Shown piece after piece: positions 1 through 12,593 of a stretch of 64,000 bases of DNA (its first letter is position 1; each line of letters begins with the position of its first letter). The position numbers and the translations under genes were made by a program. The notes under the pieces were generated by a model. That model ran no database searches, had not been told where the DNA came from, and saw only the letters and a list, made by a program, of their open reading frames with translations. This stretch comes from Cenococcum geophilum 1.58 (taxonomy: Eukaryota; Ascomycota; Dothideomycetes; Gloniales; Gloniaceae), in contig KV748268.1 in the NCBI GenBank assembly GCA_001692895.1, positions 62,001-126,000 of the forward strand. Reading direction: 5' to 3'.

Positions 1-2929
1 CACCTTTGCTTTTAAAATCGACAGTTATTTAAGGAATTTTCGCCATTAATAAAAGCGGATAAGGCGGAGGAGTGGAGCTTAGGGAATCCTCTAAATATTT
101 GTTTATATATATATATTTAAATATTTACAGTTTTCTAAAAATTTAATTCTGCTTCGTACCGCCTAATATAGCTTTATAGTTTATAAGATGGTGTAATTAA
201 AATACTAAATTAAAATTTTTGTTTTAATATTTGGTTCTAACTAATATTTCTTATAAAAGAGCTTTAAGTCTCCTATATTAGTGTTAAGGTCTTGGCATAA
301 GTAATGGCTCTTCCTATAACTATAGATGACTTTAAGCTGTCTATACTTAAGGCGCGGAACTACCTAGGTATAGCGAAAATAAAACTTAGGGCACTTAATT
401 TCGACCATCCTCTTATGCGTAAAAAACATCGGTTACCATCCAAAAAGAATGTCCGCCGCCTTAGAAATGTATTTAAAAGAGTAGGTTATAAAAGGCTAGA
501 AAAAGAAAATTTTATTAATGCTGTTATAGACGATGCGGCCCTTATCTCGTTACTAGCCTTTTTAGGTCTTAATAAATAACGTTTTTATTAACTTTAGGAG
601 GGTAACTTAATACTATTTATTAGCCTAAGGAGTGTGGACTACCTTAGAGGCTTATATTATATTAAAGCTGCCAAAGAATTTTTAGACGATAATGACTAGT
701 AGTGGATAGTGAGGCTCTTCTCTAAAGGTGAGCGCGTTTACTTAAGTGTCTTACTATTTTAGCTAAGAATCTATTATAGATCTCCCATAAATAGTCCTTA
801 CGAGGATGATTAAAGAATACTTAAATAAACAGAAACTGTTAGATGGGGAAGTGTTTCGCAAAATATGATACTATTATCTTAAGAATGACACGAAATCAGA
901 GAATAGATAGTAGGCCCTGTTAGATAGGTCCAAGCTAAATGATCTAAGACAACTTCTTAAGAATTCCTACTTTGCGATAGCATTTAATGCCCTAGTAGAA
1001 ATGCAAGGCCTATAGGAACTAATTTAGATTAAAGCGCTATATAGATTCTTAACGCTTAAGTGTAATAAGGTATATTATTCTCTACTTACTTATAGAGAGT
1101 GCTAGCTAAATAAACTAGGAACTGCTTTATAGACTTAACCATATCTCTAAAATTTGGAAGAAGATTATTAGCTATAGTAATATAGATTTACCCCTATTAG
1201 TAGTAGATATAAACACCGTTCGGAATCTAGAACTACTTATACTAGCTATTTTAAAAGCTAATATAGATTGTATCACCGCGCTAATGGAGTCCGGGAAGAT
1301 TTTCCTAGCTATTTTAGACTAGTTAATAAGAGACCTTATTTTACAGAACATTTCTTTAGTAGATTGTTTAATTCCTTTATTAAGAACCTTTTTTAAGAAC
1401 CTTAAATACCTAGAACCTTGTTATATTATACTAAAGCATTTAATTAGCAACAAAATAAAACGAACAATTCGTCAGAGCCTTAAAGCTTGCTATTATTGTC
1501 CTAAAAACTTAATTATACCGTTCTTAGAGATAAGCTAGTGGCGCTGCTTAAAGCGTGGATTTATAGAAGACTGATAGCTTCGCTATACACTATTATGGGC
1601 GTTTTGTCTTTGTGATTTCCTATATATAACTTAATATGCTCCCTAAAAAGAAATCGGAAAAAAAAAGCCTACCGTTAGAGAGTTAAGTCTGGCTCTATAT
1701 TAAAACCTTAGCCATCTATCTATCACTTAAGGCTTTTGGACTCCTATAGCTCTTATACTTAAGTCATAAGATCCTAAAAAAGAACTTACTGTCTAACTAT
1801 TATAAAAAGCTAATCCTCGATTAAAGTCTACGAATAAGCGAAAAGTTACGGCTATTGCCTCGGTTCTTAAGCAGTCAGAAGATTAAGATAACTATATTTA
1901 ATTACTACACTTTACTAGTTTTAAACCCCTCCCCACTAATAGAAGGTGTAGAAGGCCCTTTAATAATAATTATAAGAAGGATAACGATTGCCTTTTTATC
2001 CCATATATTTATAGGAGTAAGGTTCGTCCTAGTGCCAACATTATACCCTTTTTTGTAAAACGTGACTTCTTTATAACCTTTTTCGGATTTAAGTCATTTA
2101 AGGTATACCTAACCCCCTTTTTTATATATAAACTTAACTAATTAAGAGAAGGATGCATATTTTACCTTAAAAACTTGGTCGCTATTAATCCAAAATACTA
2201 TACTAATGTAAAGTCCTACTAATGCGCACAACTATACCTATTACCACTTAGTTAAAGAACTACAAATTAAAATAAACCAATTAAATTTACGAATTAAAGA
2301 GTTAGAAGATAGTGAAACAAGTTTAAAAACCACTAGAAAGTTAATAGCTTCCACTTTTACAATAATAGAGAATTAATTGGCGAAGGCAAAATCTTAAATT
2401 AGGGATTTTAAGAAAGAGTACTCTCTAGTTAGTAATAAGCTGGAAGAGATAACAGCTTAAAGTATATCATTTGAGATTTCTAAAAAGAGGCTGGAATCCC
2501 AGTTTATATAATAGCAGTTAACACTTAATGCGGCTGTAGCTGAGAAGAAATATCTTTAAAGCGTAATAATAGAAAATAAATATTAACAGGACTCTATGGA
2601 AGGCGATAGGAAGGATGCCTAAATTAAGCAATTATAACATAATCTAGAGGCCCAGACAGCTATAGTCTTGGAGCTAAATAACGGCCTAAAAAAATTAAAG
2701 GATATTTAAGAAGAAATGCGGAATAAGTTGTAAATAAAAGAAAGAGATTATAAAGCGCTCCGATAATATATAGAGAAGGCAAGAATTAAAATAAAAGAAA
2801 AAAGTATAGAGTTAATAGAAGTATCTAATGCTTTAAAGAATAAAACTGCTACTCTAACCTGACGTCTAAAGGTAATATAAATAGAGACGAAACAAGTTAT
2901 GGAAGAAAATAATAACTTATATTATGCAC

Positions 2930-3290
2930 TGCAATTAGCTAGGCCTAAGAAGGAAAAAGTAGTTTAAGAGGTAGTATTATAGGCCCAATCTAAGCATCTA
3001 AAAGCTCTTAAGTTATTAGAGCAAGTGCGTTAATAGTAAGAGAATAAAAGACTGTGTTAAGTATTAGAGTTAGCCGAGTCTGAAAAGGAAAAAGCAGTTT
3101 AAGAGGCGGTAAATTAGCTAAAATTATAGGCCTAATCTAAGTATCTAAAAGCTCTTAAGTCATCAGAGCAAGTGCGCCAACGGTAAGAAGAGAAAAGACT
3201 ATATTAAGCATTAGAGTTAGCCGAGTCTTAAAAGGAAAAAGCAGTTTAAGAGGTAGTAGATTAGCTGATAATATAAGCCCGATCTAAGCA
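2930..3290 (+). repeat. About 120-bp coding repeat, three copies, in the coiled coil
   Basis: Three successive units of about 120 bp encode variants of ALELAESEKEKAV followed by SKHLKALKSLEQVR and KRL. The reading frame is kept through all three, so this was an in-frame protein repeat (about 40 residues) before decay. Confidence 0.75.
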
Positions 3291-4036
3291 TTTTTAGGTC
3301 CTTAAATCGTTAGAAGAAGAGTATAAGCGTTAATAAGAGCAGTTAAAACAGATAGTAGAGACTGAGTATAAACGCTAATAACGTGAATTACGGAACTGGG
3401 CCGATTAAAGTATGGTGGTATATTAAGGCCAAGCAGAATATACATTTTCCGCGGTAAAGATAAAAATTGCGGGCCTTAAATATAATATGTAACTTAAAGA
3501 TAACCTTATTAACTAAGGTTTTCAAAAATTAAAAGAGCTTAAGGAGTATAAAAAGGAGCTAGATTTGGGCTTTATTACTAAAGTAAATGTATCTGGTAAC
3601 CTTTGGATTATTATAATTTAATTAGATAAGAATAGTGGCTTTTAAAGAGTAAAGTTCGCGTATAAGCTAACTTAGGCGCTTAAGGGCTTTAGATTCTTTC
3701 TAACTAAGCAAATAGCGTAATATAAAAAGATATCTTAAAGAATAATAAAGTTTCTAGCTCCTGACCTTACCGTTATAACGTTTTGTAACCCTAAATATCT
3801 TTTAGAGGCATATAAAAGACACGGGCATTACTACATAGGCACTAAAGAAGATATTAATGCTTTTGCAAACCAATGTAGGAGTATATTTACTATAGATAGC
3901 AACACTGGGCTTCTTAGGAGGTCTGGGTTAGGAAGAAAACGATTATATAATAGATCTAAGGACGTATTACTCTTAAAGAGGTAACTCCGTTTTGATAGGA
4001 GGTCTATATAGTAGGAAATGCCCTTGCTTTAGCATA

Positions 4037-4142
4037 TACCTACAACTATTTCAATAGAAATAGAGCGTCTTCCTAAAATGTCACTTTAGCTGGTGCCTTC
4101 TATGGAAATAGAGCGCCTCCCTAAAATGTCACTTTAGCTAGC
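4037..4142 (+). repeat. Tandem 48-51 bp coding duplication
   Basis: Two adjacent units carry 'gaaatagagcg' then 'cctaaaatgtcactttagct'. They encode IEIERLPKMSL twice, near the end of the DUF3723-associated relic. Confidence 0.8.
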
Positions 4143-4170
4143 GCTATACGCGCCATTTAAGGTTTAATTA

Positions 4171-5060
4171 GGGGAAGAGGTTTATTATTTATATAATCCT
4201 AATAATGAATTAAATATTTAAATTAAATATTTAATTGCTTGCGCTATAGTAAAAATATTTAAAAGGCCGGGTATTAGATTTTAACGATATAAAGGCTCCC
4301 TATCCTTATATATAATTCACTAGGTATTGTATATAATGTAACCTAAATTTTCTAAATTATTTTAACAATCTTTTTAAAGGTAAAGCGCCAAATATAGGTA
4401 CTATAAGAGGAGGGAGAATTATACGGTTAGTTAAGTTCCGGCTTAGGCTTTAACTATAGTGGTAAGGTCGTTAATGGGGATCCTTATACGGTGTATGAAA
4501 AATCTTACTTAGAGGGGCGGGAGAGTTATAGTTACCTATATCATTGTGGTTGGGTAATGCCTAATTACTAATAGGGGGTAACGCTTTACTGTGGCGGTCT
4601 ATAGACTCCATCCCATTATAGTAAATAGATGAAAACTATTCTAATTGATTAATGCTTCTAATAGGGGACGAGTAAATAGGCTCGCTCTTGATCCTAATAT
4701 TTAGATTATAGTAGACCTCGCTTGGAAATAAAAGACGTTTTAGGGAGCTTTGGCTAGATAGGGGAGTTTTATCCCCCTGCAAGCATGCTTCGGCGGCACT
4801 TTAATAATAGTAGGGAAATTTATTAATTGGGTTACTTTCCCTTTGCTACTCTATATAAGCATATAGAGATGGTAAATAAGAATAGTGCTTATAATCTCTT
4901 CTATAGAGGGAGGCTAAGAAGTTAAGTTCTCGTTAAATTGAAACGTGAAGATTTCCTAGTTCCTCTCTATAAAGATAGTAACTCTTATTCCGGGTACCAG
5001 TTAAGTAAGAATAGAAGCTTTCTTAAAAATGCCTTCTTGTCAGGTTATAAATATTTGGTC
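4171..5060. other. AT-rich stretch without recognised gene
   Basis: Translation in all frames is broken at short intervals and I recognise no domain. No clear direct or inverted repeat pair was found. Confidence 0.4.
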
Positions 5061-5840
5061 GCTGGCTTTTAAAGGTCCATATAAAGACGCGCGGGGTTGT
5101 TTTCTTAGGTGAGGCATAGTATTAATACCCTTTTAATAAGATTTGAAGGTAGACGTACGTAATAGTCTCCGAATAAAGTAAGACCAATAAAATAACGGTT
5201 TATAGTAATTAAAAGTATTCCTAGTAATATTTATATTTAATTCTGTTAGAGATAATATAAACGGCATAGCATGTATATTATATGCAAGTTATGCGCCTTA
5301 GGGCATATTTAATAACTTTTTTGGCTAGGTCGACTCTACCTAGGCGCAATCTTCGGGATATAAGTGCCTCTTCTAGACGCTAAGGCAGGGGTGCTTTCCA
5401 CCTGGTAGAAGGGGTTTATTTAGCAAAAAAGGAGCGTTACTAGATAGTTAGCGTCGAATTGGATCCCAGGATGGTGAGAATAGGTTAAAAATATTATGGA
5501 GGGCAGGATCGATCGACCTGGTCGTGTCGGTGTTCCACTAGTACCCCCCTTAAAACGGTAGGTACTAGCGGAATTCGCCTAAGTGGACTGCCTAGGTGGC
5601 TTAAAATTGCTAATAAAACTCGCCACTATAAGCGTAATCGCGGTTAGCGCGAACGCCTCTACCTAGCCAGATAAAACCTCCTTTTTAACTGCTAAGATGA
5701 CCGATCTGCCTAAATCTACCTGCGGCGTCGAACGGACAATATCTACCAGGCGGATATCGATATTAGTGGCCCGTTCGCGACTAATAGACCTAGGTGGGCC
5801 CAGGTGGCTTTTTTAGAGCGCCTACTTAATAGAGCCCACC
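5060..5840. other. GC-richer noncoding block with scattered CCTAGGTGG-type motifs
   Basis: This stretch is visibly richer in G+C than its surroundings and carries several copies of ACCTAG/CCTAGGTGG-like words (about 5330-5352, 5590-5600, 5660-5670, 5790-5850), some in opposite orientation. The left piece, around 5325-5350, and the right piece, around 5785-5815, are imperfect inverted copies. Similar words occur in the termini of the palindromic element at 45,233/53,822. It may be a decayed DNA element, but the ends and target duplication could not be fixed. Confidence 0.3.
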
Positions 5841-6189
5841 TGGCTAAGTAATAGTTATCGAATATACCCTTAGCTAAAAAATAAGCGGGGTAAAGTAAGC
5901 TACTAGTTCTATATCTAGCGAGCGGCTAGTTTACTAATTAGAGTTTGACTATTTTATAGCGTATTAATTAGACCCTAAAATAGCTTCTTGCTTGGATTTT
6001 AGTTTCTAATTACAGCTTCCTTAATTTTCTTTTAATACCCGCTCTTATGTTAGAGCGCTGAAATAATATCTTATTATAGAATTTATTAAAATTTATTATT
6101 TTTCTAGTAAACTTGTTTCTTTTAATAAAGAACTAAGCACGTCTTTATAATGCTTAACCATTCTATAAAATTCTTAGGGAAAGAAAATA

Positions 6190-8000
6190 AATATAACTAC
6201 TGTTTACGTCGTTTCGTACGGCGTAGTTATTGCCATTTTCTCTATTTAAAGAATTTCCAAACTTATCAGCTTTTAGGCTCGTGAAAAACTTCTATTAAAT
6301 ATCCGGAAATAGACTCTGTATACTTTAATTGTTCTTAGGCAAAAAAGCACATTAAACGTTAGTCTTTTAGCTGCATTTTATATCTTTCTTTATGCAGTTG
6401 CAAATGTTGTTAGCTTTGTTTTAGGCTTGTTTATAAGTATCTAATTTACGCAGCGTTTAGAATATCTGTTCGCTATTAACGCAGTTCCGCTATTCCTTAG
6501 GGGCAGAACCAATTTAATTAGCGATAAAGTCCTACGCCTGCCGATATATAATTATAGCTTAATTTACCGCTGGATTGGTTGGGTATATATCCTAGAAGGA
6601 GTGCTTTATGCACTTCTAATAGTATCTTTAAAGCATTCGCGTATAGCAAATGTTAAAATTATAGTTTATTTAAAACTCCCTTATTCCTACTAAGCTTAAT
6701 TATAAATAGCTTATTATATTTATTTCCGCTATTAGCCTTCTCTCTTTTTTTATTATTTGTTGTTACGCTTATGAAATTTTCCTCTATACTTACCTTCTTC
6801 TCGTATTAGCTTTAATAGGAATATTATAGTTATATATTGGACTGAAGCGGAGCTATCCTATAGCTTGTTTCTTAGTTATATTATTACTTTAAGTTCTTTA
6901 GAAAGTACTTTAGGCTGGATTTATATTATATCGAAATCTAGAATTAGGTTTTTAAGTATCTATAATTTACTATCCCTAAGGAGGCAAGGATTTAGAAAAC
7001 GCCGTTTAACTTAGAATTATAGTAAAACGCCCCTAGAAAATACTGCCAGGGCAATTTATCTACATTACTATTCCGTACGGTTTTGGCCTTATTTAAGCAC
7101 ATCCTTATATAATAGCATAGGTCTTAGAAAATAAGACTAGCATTAATAAAACTATAGTACTCCTTGTTCGAACTAAGTAAGGGTTTAGTAGCAGACTAAG
7201 GTTATATAGTGAAGCAACTTTAGTTATATTAGATAGACCATATAGAGGTGCTTAGTACTACTACCTAAGCCAATATAATAAGGTGCTGTTTATGGCAAAT
7301 GGTATTGGAATTACAAGCTATTTGTTGTTAATTTGATATCTCCTAACAGTATATAATAATCGGACTGCCCGTATACAAAGGCTATTATTAGTATAGTTCT
7401 TAGAAATAAAAGGTAAGAATTTGTAGTGTACTAGAAAAATAAGGGTATTACTAACTATAAAGACTAATATAAATAGGCAAAAGAGTTTATCCTAGCTCTA
7501 TATAATATAGACTACCGCCAGATTTTCACTATTTTTATTTTTTTCTTATATAAAGTTGCTGAGTCTATAGAAGAACTAAGTAAAGGGGATAAGATTCTTA
7601 GAAAGAGGCTTTATAAGCTTTTATATCCACTAGACATAGTATAGATTATTGACTAAGAATAGTCTGCTAAGGCGGGAAATATAATAATATTGGGTAAGTT
7701 TCCTTTAAAAGGTAATAATACTTTTTAATTTAACGGCTGATAGTTTGTAGAACGCCTAAGTTTAAGACCTATATAAGAAAAGCCCTTTGCTTAAACACAC
7801 ATAATATTACGCTTCTTAGTATAGACTTTTAGCCCGATAAGACACCGGCGAGTTAGGTTTTGATAATTAGGTACACCTCTTAGATAATAAGCCATTTTTA
7901 TTACAAAATTATTCTTATAAACTATGATAAGCTTGGGTAAATTCTGATTAAATTATATAACAATGGAGCTATAGGTAGTTATCCTATGTTAAGCTAAGGT
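6190..8000 (+). pseudogene. Ferric-reductase-like transmembrane oxidoreductase relic (FRE)
   Basis: Ferric reductases are membrane flavocytochromes that move electrons from NAD(P)H via FAD and haem to extracellular Fe(III). Around 6430-6640 one frame reads a hydrophobic domain matching the family: LEYLFAINAVPLFLRGRTNL, then IYRWIGWVYILEGVLYALLI, with the Arg-Trp of the haem-binding transmembrane region. Around 7020-7110 a segment aligns with the FAD-binding P-x-K-x-x-x-G-Q block in decayed form. Around 7295-7420 the NAD-binding region is clear: GIGITSYLLLI, then LLTVYNNRTARIQRLLLV, matching the family's GIGIAA...YNNxxVRTRRIxLVW. Frame changes and many stops show it is dead, and the substitutions fit RIP. 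The exact start and the end past the NAD domain are uncertain. FRE genes are a second classic Starship accessory type, and this one follows DUF3723 on the same strand. Confidence 0.72.
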
Positions 8001-8420
8001 CTAGAACTAGAATTGCTAGGGGCGGCTTATATAAGCTTTAGATTTACGCAATTGCCGAGATTTGTAATTGATTAATATTTAGTAGGTATAGGGTATAGCT
8101 ATTATAAAAGCCCCTAATTGGCCTTTAACAGCAGATTATTTATAAGCCTTATATAACCTTTAGCTAGTTATTTAGTTTTCTTAAGGTCCAACTAAAATAT
8201 ATATAAGCGATTTCTTGGTAATACTAAGTCCTAGCACCTGTATATGTAAGCCCTATCTTTAGCTAATATCTTCTATAGCGGTCCTAGGAAACAGATTTTA
8301 GATTTTAGAATATATTAGATTTTTAGGGTCTTTTAGGGTGCGCTCTTTCCTTTGTCTTATAATATAAGAGGTTATATACTAATCTTAGAATTTTACTTTA
8401 TCTTAAGAAATAATAGCTTA
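8001..8420. other. No gene recognised
   Basis: Between the ferric-reductase relic and the next coiled-coil relic I see only broken short frames and no repeat structure. Confidence 0.4.
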
Positions 8421-10110
8421 ATGCCTAAAATAGACTCTTCTAGTACTAATTTAAGCACTCCAGTAGGTCTAAATTCTTCTTTTACTAATAGTTTTACTAA
8501 TAAGAAAAAGAGCGTAAGCTATTGCTCTTTTTGCTAAAAGTCTAACAGCCGCACCAATTGGGGGTTTCTTAAGGAATTCTTTCTTCGCGAGTAGAACTCT
8601 ATACTTTAAATTTAAAAACTTAAAACCGAACTGGATAAAGCAAGAGTAATAATTAGTATACTTTAAGATTAACATTCGGAGGTAGAAGCCGCACTGCTTA
8701 AGTGCTGTAAAGAGCTCGAAAACGCAAGATGGACAAGGTTTAAGAAGTTAAAGCAGTTTAAGGATTAGCTTAGGCAAGTAAAGGAGCGGATCTTTAACGA
8801 CGAGGCTGAGCTTAAACTTCACCTTTAAGATCTTAAATAGGAGAACCACCACAAATAGGAAAGAATTAATGAATTAGAGTGCGCTCTTAGCCTTTAGAAT
8901 TTATAATAGTGCGAAGATAAAGGCAATAGAGTGGGAGAAATATTTTTAGTCGTAAAAGTAGAATTAGGTAGTGTAATAAGCTATTTAGTTTTGGCTAAGC
9001 TAATAGATTTTAAGATCTTATATCCGAATTTATGCTTTATAAATTTCCCGGTTAACGTCTTATATTAGATATTCCTGTTTTGTTATTATAGCTAGGAATA
9101 TAGTTTAAATCTACTACTAATACCGTATTATAGATGCTTCTCCTATATATCTATACGGTAAGGATGGCTGCAACTTCGCTTTTAGGCGGATTATAGAAGT
9201 TTCGAGTTTTTCTTTTAAAAACTGTTTATAAAATAATATAGCGGTTGCAAAGCGCGCGTGATCTTTTCTGCGGAGTGACTATTAGTGGCGTTTTCTAAGA
9301 AACCTATACTATTCTTAGTCTAGCTATATAAATAAAGCTTCGCAGATGGAATATTTTGCCTATATAAACTTTAATTTTGTTACTTATTTAGATTAAAATC
9401 CTTTATCGGCAATATTATAATGCAATTTTTTTCGCTAGTCTATATACAGGTAAAGTTTATTATCCTTTACTTCTACTTAGATTACCCTATTCTAAATTGC
9501 CTAGTATATATTAAATAAGCCGGATACTTAAAAGGGGAGCTGCTTATAAAGGATGCCCTTAACACTTTAGCGGAACGTGCTGGGAATCCCTAGGAATTTA
9601 ACCTAATCTTTAAGAACTTAAGCTTAGGGGCGGAAGGGTTCGATCCAGTTTATAATGATAATGGCACTAGAGTAAAACTTTAAGCTATCTTGGATTTTAG
9701 TATAGAATTATTAAAGAGGATAAATACTTAGATCTTGGATTTTATAGGCTAGATTTATCCTTACATGCCTTAGATCGACAATTGCTTATTTTATACTATA
9801 AAACTTATAAGTATTAAACTTCCTATTTACAAGAGTATTAATATAAAAATGGTTTAGAAACTAGTTATTCTTCCTACTATTATGCTAACCGAGTCTTTAG
9901 AATTACTGCTTGGCTAATTAGAGGCTCTTAGGTATTAGAATGATTATATATTAGAGGTTAGTAATTTTGATAAAACTTGCCGGAAAGATAGGGAGAAGAG
10001 CCTAGTATTATTTTAGATTATTAAGCTACTTAACTTAATTGCGTGGTTTCCCCATCTTAATAATTTATGCAATATTCCGTGATAGTTTAATTGGATTGGA
10101 TTTAGCTTTG
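8420..10110 (+). pseudogene. Unrecognised coiled-coil protein relic
   Basis: From about 8600 to 9060 one frame gives a charged coiled-coil segment (for example SEVEAALLKCCKELENARW and FNDEAELKLHL) interrupted mainly where Gln/Trp codons would be. A second long stretch at about 9480-9800 continues with LLIKDALNTLAERAGNP and LSLGAEGFDPVYNDNGTRV. Stop density and composition match the other RIP-decayed genes. I do not recognise the family. Whether the two parts are one gene is inferred from their shared strand and lack of a clear gap. Confidence 0.45.
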
Positions 10111-10855
10111 TCTCCCATTACGTCACTATTAAGCCTCTATCTCCTTACCTCCGTTATAGGTGTTAGTATCTATCTTCTACTTATATGCGGCTTTCTCTAA
10201 CAGCTTATCTGCCTTCCATTTATGTCCCCTTTCCTTTAGTAATTTTTTAGACTGCTCTTTTAACTAGTATCCTTGCCTCGCTCTACCTCTTATTATCTAT
10301 TTAAGCTCTTTATATATTTTAGTATGTTGATTGAGTTAAGCCGGTTCCCAAGTGTAGTATAATTAAATCTTATTGTATGGTAGATTCGTAGGTGGCTCCT
10401 AAGTAGGATCCTAATATGCTAACGCCGTGCTATTATTATTATTAATAGCGATGTATGCTAGGTACTCTAGGCCTTTATAATGCTCTACTGCGGATACCTA
10501 CCTAGGCTCCTATAACACGAGAAACTCTAAGCTTTTGTTTATAACCCTAGCATAGGTAATTTCTCTAATATTCCCAAAACGAGATTTGTTCTTTAAGTTT
10601 ACCCCTATAATTATATTAACAATATTATAAACTAATTACTAGAACTTAGGCATTGTCCTTACTATAGTATACCTCGGCGGCATATATGGTCTTATCCGCG
10701 ATGGTATTACCGCCGCCGCTATGTAAAGAAACTATATTAAATGGTTGATTGGGCATGGAGGATATTTACTTCTATTTGGGATTGGAAGTCTACGGCTGTT
10801 GTTTAACTATAAAAGATATTGTTAGTAAGGTTATAAAATTAATATATACTAGAGC
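10110..10855. other. Spacer without recognised gene
   Basis: The stretch has only short broken frames and contains a few CTAGGTGG/CTAAGTAGG words around 10,390-10,410. No confident feature was found. Confidence 0.35.
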
Positions 10856-12560
10856 TAAAAGAGTTTAGAGAATAGAAGAGGGATAAAGGATGTAGAGGAG
10901 GAACAAATAGTAAGGCAACGCCTCTTTTATACAGCGTAGAGCTCTAGCCATGCCTTTAAGTATATTCCTCCGAAAGTTACGTTACATAGACTACTAAGGT
11001 ATAATTTTTTGCTGCTAAAGGTGTCCTTCCTTAAGCATAAGGCTTATCTTAATAGGTTTCTTATTCGCTTAGGTCTTAGTGGCTTATCTAAGAATCTCCT
11101 AGTCTTTGTCTTCTAATTTATAGGAAACTATACTATTATTAAGGACGCGGGATATCTATTGGTCCATAATTATACTACTAACCCTAAGGCGTTTATACGT
11201 CTAGGTTCTAGAGCCCATCTAAAGGCAGTGTTTGACCTATAAGGGGTACCATTTAATTACTTGGGCTCTATTTATGGAGTTTGTGGCACTCTATATAGAT
11301 ATAACACATCTTAATAAGATACTCGAGTTTTGCAGCTTCTTAGTAAATGCTTTAACCCTCAGCAGATTAACTATATGGCCCTTAGGGGCTCTCTAAGCTT
11401 ATAGAGTTATTAAAACTATTGATTTATACTAAACGCTAGATTACGGTGGCTGATACGTAGATAGGCTTATTTGGTCTTGATTTAAGCCTAGCGCTTAGTA
11501 TATAACGCCTTAGTATAGGCAGCTATGCTTTCCATTATAAGTGTTATATATTACGTACCTCTAAAATACTTAGTGGAAATAGCTATAAAGCTTTATGCCT
11601 ATAGGTTATATAGAAGTGTGGTCTTCTGATAATATCGAATTATATATGTTACCTTTGTTAACCTTGGAAAACTTACTAATAATCCTTATAGGTTCTTAAG
11701 CAGTGTTCTAGGATAGATTGTCATTAAATATAGTATCGCTTTATAACCTTATATCTGTAAGTGCAGGAAGTGAGTTTTAAAGGGGGTGTTTAATAAGAGT
11801 TATTAAATATAGGGCTTTTATTATCTAAGAGTTGATTCTACTTACTATTGCTTTCCAATTACTATCTTATTAATTTAGATCTAGCCACCTTTATATAACT
11901 ATCCTTTATAGCTTTAAGCCGTACCCTATTAGAATAAATGCCGAAGCTAAAGCCCTATTATACTATAAAGAAACTATATAAGTCCTTAATCTTATTTCTT
12001 TCTAAGGAACAAACTTCGCTGTTTACAGCCTAATTTAGTTATATCTTGTTATATTCTAAGCCAGACGCTTAAAGTTAACACCTTTAAGCACACTCCTCTA
12101 ACTAAGATAAACTGCATTTATTAATAACGCGCTATTAACTTATTATTAAAGAACGGCTTATAATTCTTCTTTGTATAAGCTTCTTTAATAAGAGAGTAAA
12201 AAACTTGTAACGCTATTATGCGTGCGACGGATTTAAGAGGAGTTCTTAGATCTTTCCCCGCTAGAAGCTATAAGTTTTATACTTAGAAAATAGGTCATCT
12301 TATATACGGTATTAATTATCGTCTTTAATTTTTATCCTTTTAGTATAGATTTGGGAATGTTTTATAAAGGCCCGTAATTCCTCTAGTTACTCTAGGCAGT
12401 CTAAGTGCCGTTATATCTCTAACTTTACTAGAGCGTTTATATATTGTTCTAACGCCAGTACTATATTCTTTAGCTATAAGTAGTATAATAGAGGTAATAC
12501 TAACCATGTATATCTCTAGTCTCCCCTAAATCTAATAATCTTGCTCGTTTTTTTGCTATT
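10855..12560 (+). pseudogene. Unrecognised conserved-looking protein relic, about 560 codons
   Basis: One plus-strand frame holds unusually long sensible stretches: PPKVTLHRLLRYNFLLLKV, then around 11,160-11,310 YLLVHNYTTNPKAFIRLGSR and VPFNYLGSIYGVCGTLYRYN, then LLSKCFNPQQINYMALRGSL. Further on are a CKCRK-type Cys pair (about 11,755) and another Cys-containing tail (about 12,215-12,470). Stops fall at the density seen in the other RIP-damaged genes here. I do not recognise the family. The composition argues for a cellular gene rather than a transposon, as no transposase, polymerase or integrase motif is visible. Confidence 0.5.
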
Positions 12561-12593
12561 ATACGTGGAGTATAGAATATTACTGGCTTAACT

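Larger units (their letters stand above)
304..4170 (+). pseudogene. DUF3723-family protein relic with long coiled-coil tail
   Basis: The first 91 codons are open (304-579) and match the N-terminal half of the fungal DUF3723 domain: a block LPSKKNVRRLRNVFKRVGYK followed by ENFINAVIDD. The next DUF3723 block lies around 622-720 (YYIKAAKEFLDD, then the WxIV segment, one Trp now TAG). A third lies around 931-1130 (LNDLRQLLKNSYFAIAFNAL, then LYRFLTLKCNK). From about 2230 to 3420 one frame encodes roughly 400 residues of charged heptad-rich coiled coil, with a 40-residue repeat three times. The tail (about 3430-4170) includes the segment YKRHGHYYIGTKEDINAFAN. Total length would be near 1,290 codons. 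Dozens of in-frame TAG/TAA lie mainly at expected Gln or Trp codons, as RIP would produce. DUF3723 has no established biochemical function but is a known accessory gene of Starship giant transposons. The domain call is strong. Joining the coiled-coil and tail to the same gene is inference; they could be a second gene starting near 2222. Confidence 0.8.

Noticed and set aside
8352-8675. Two short overlapping open frames on opposite strands
   Set aside because: Neither resembles a protein; the plus-strand coiled-coil relic explains the region better.
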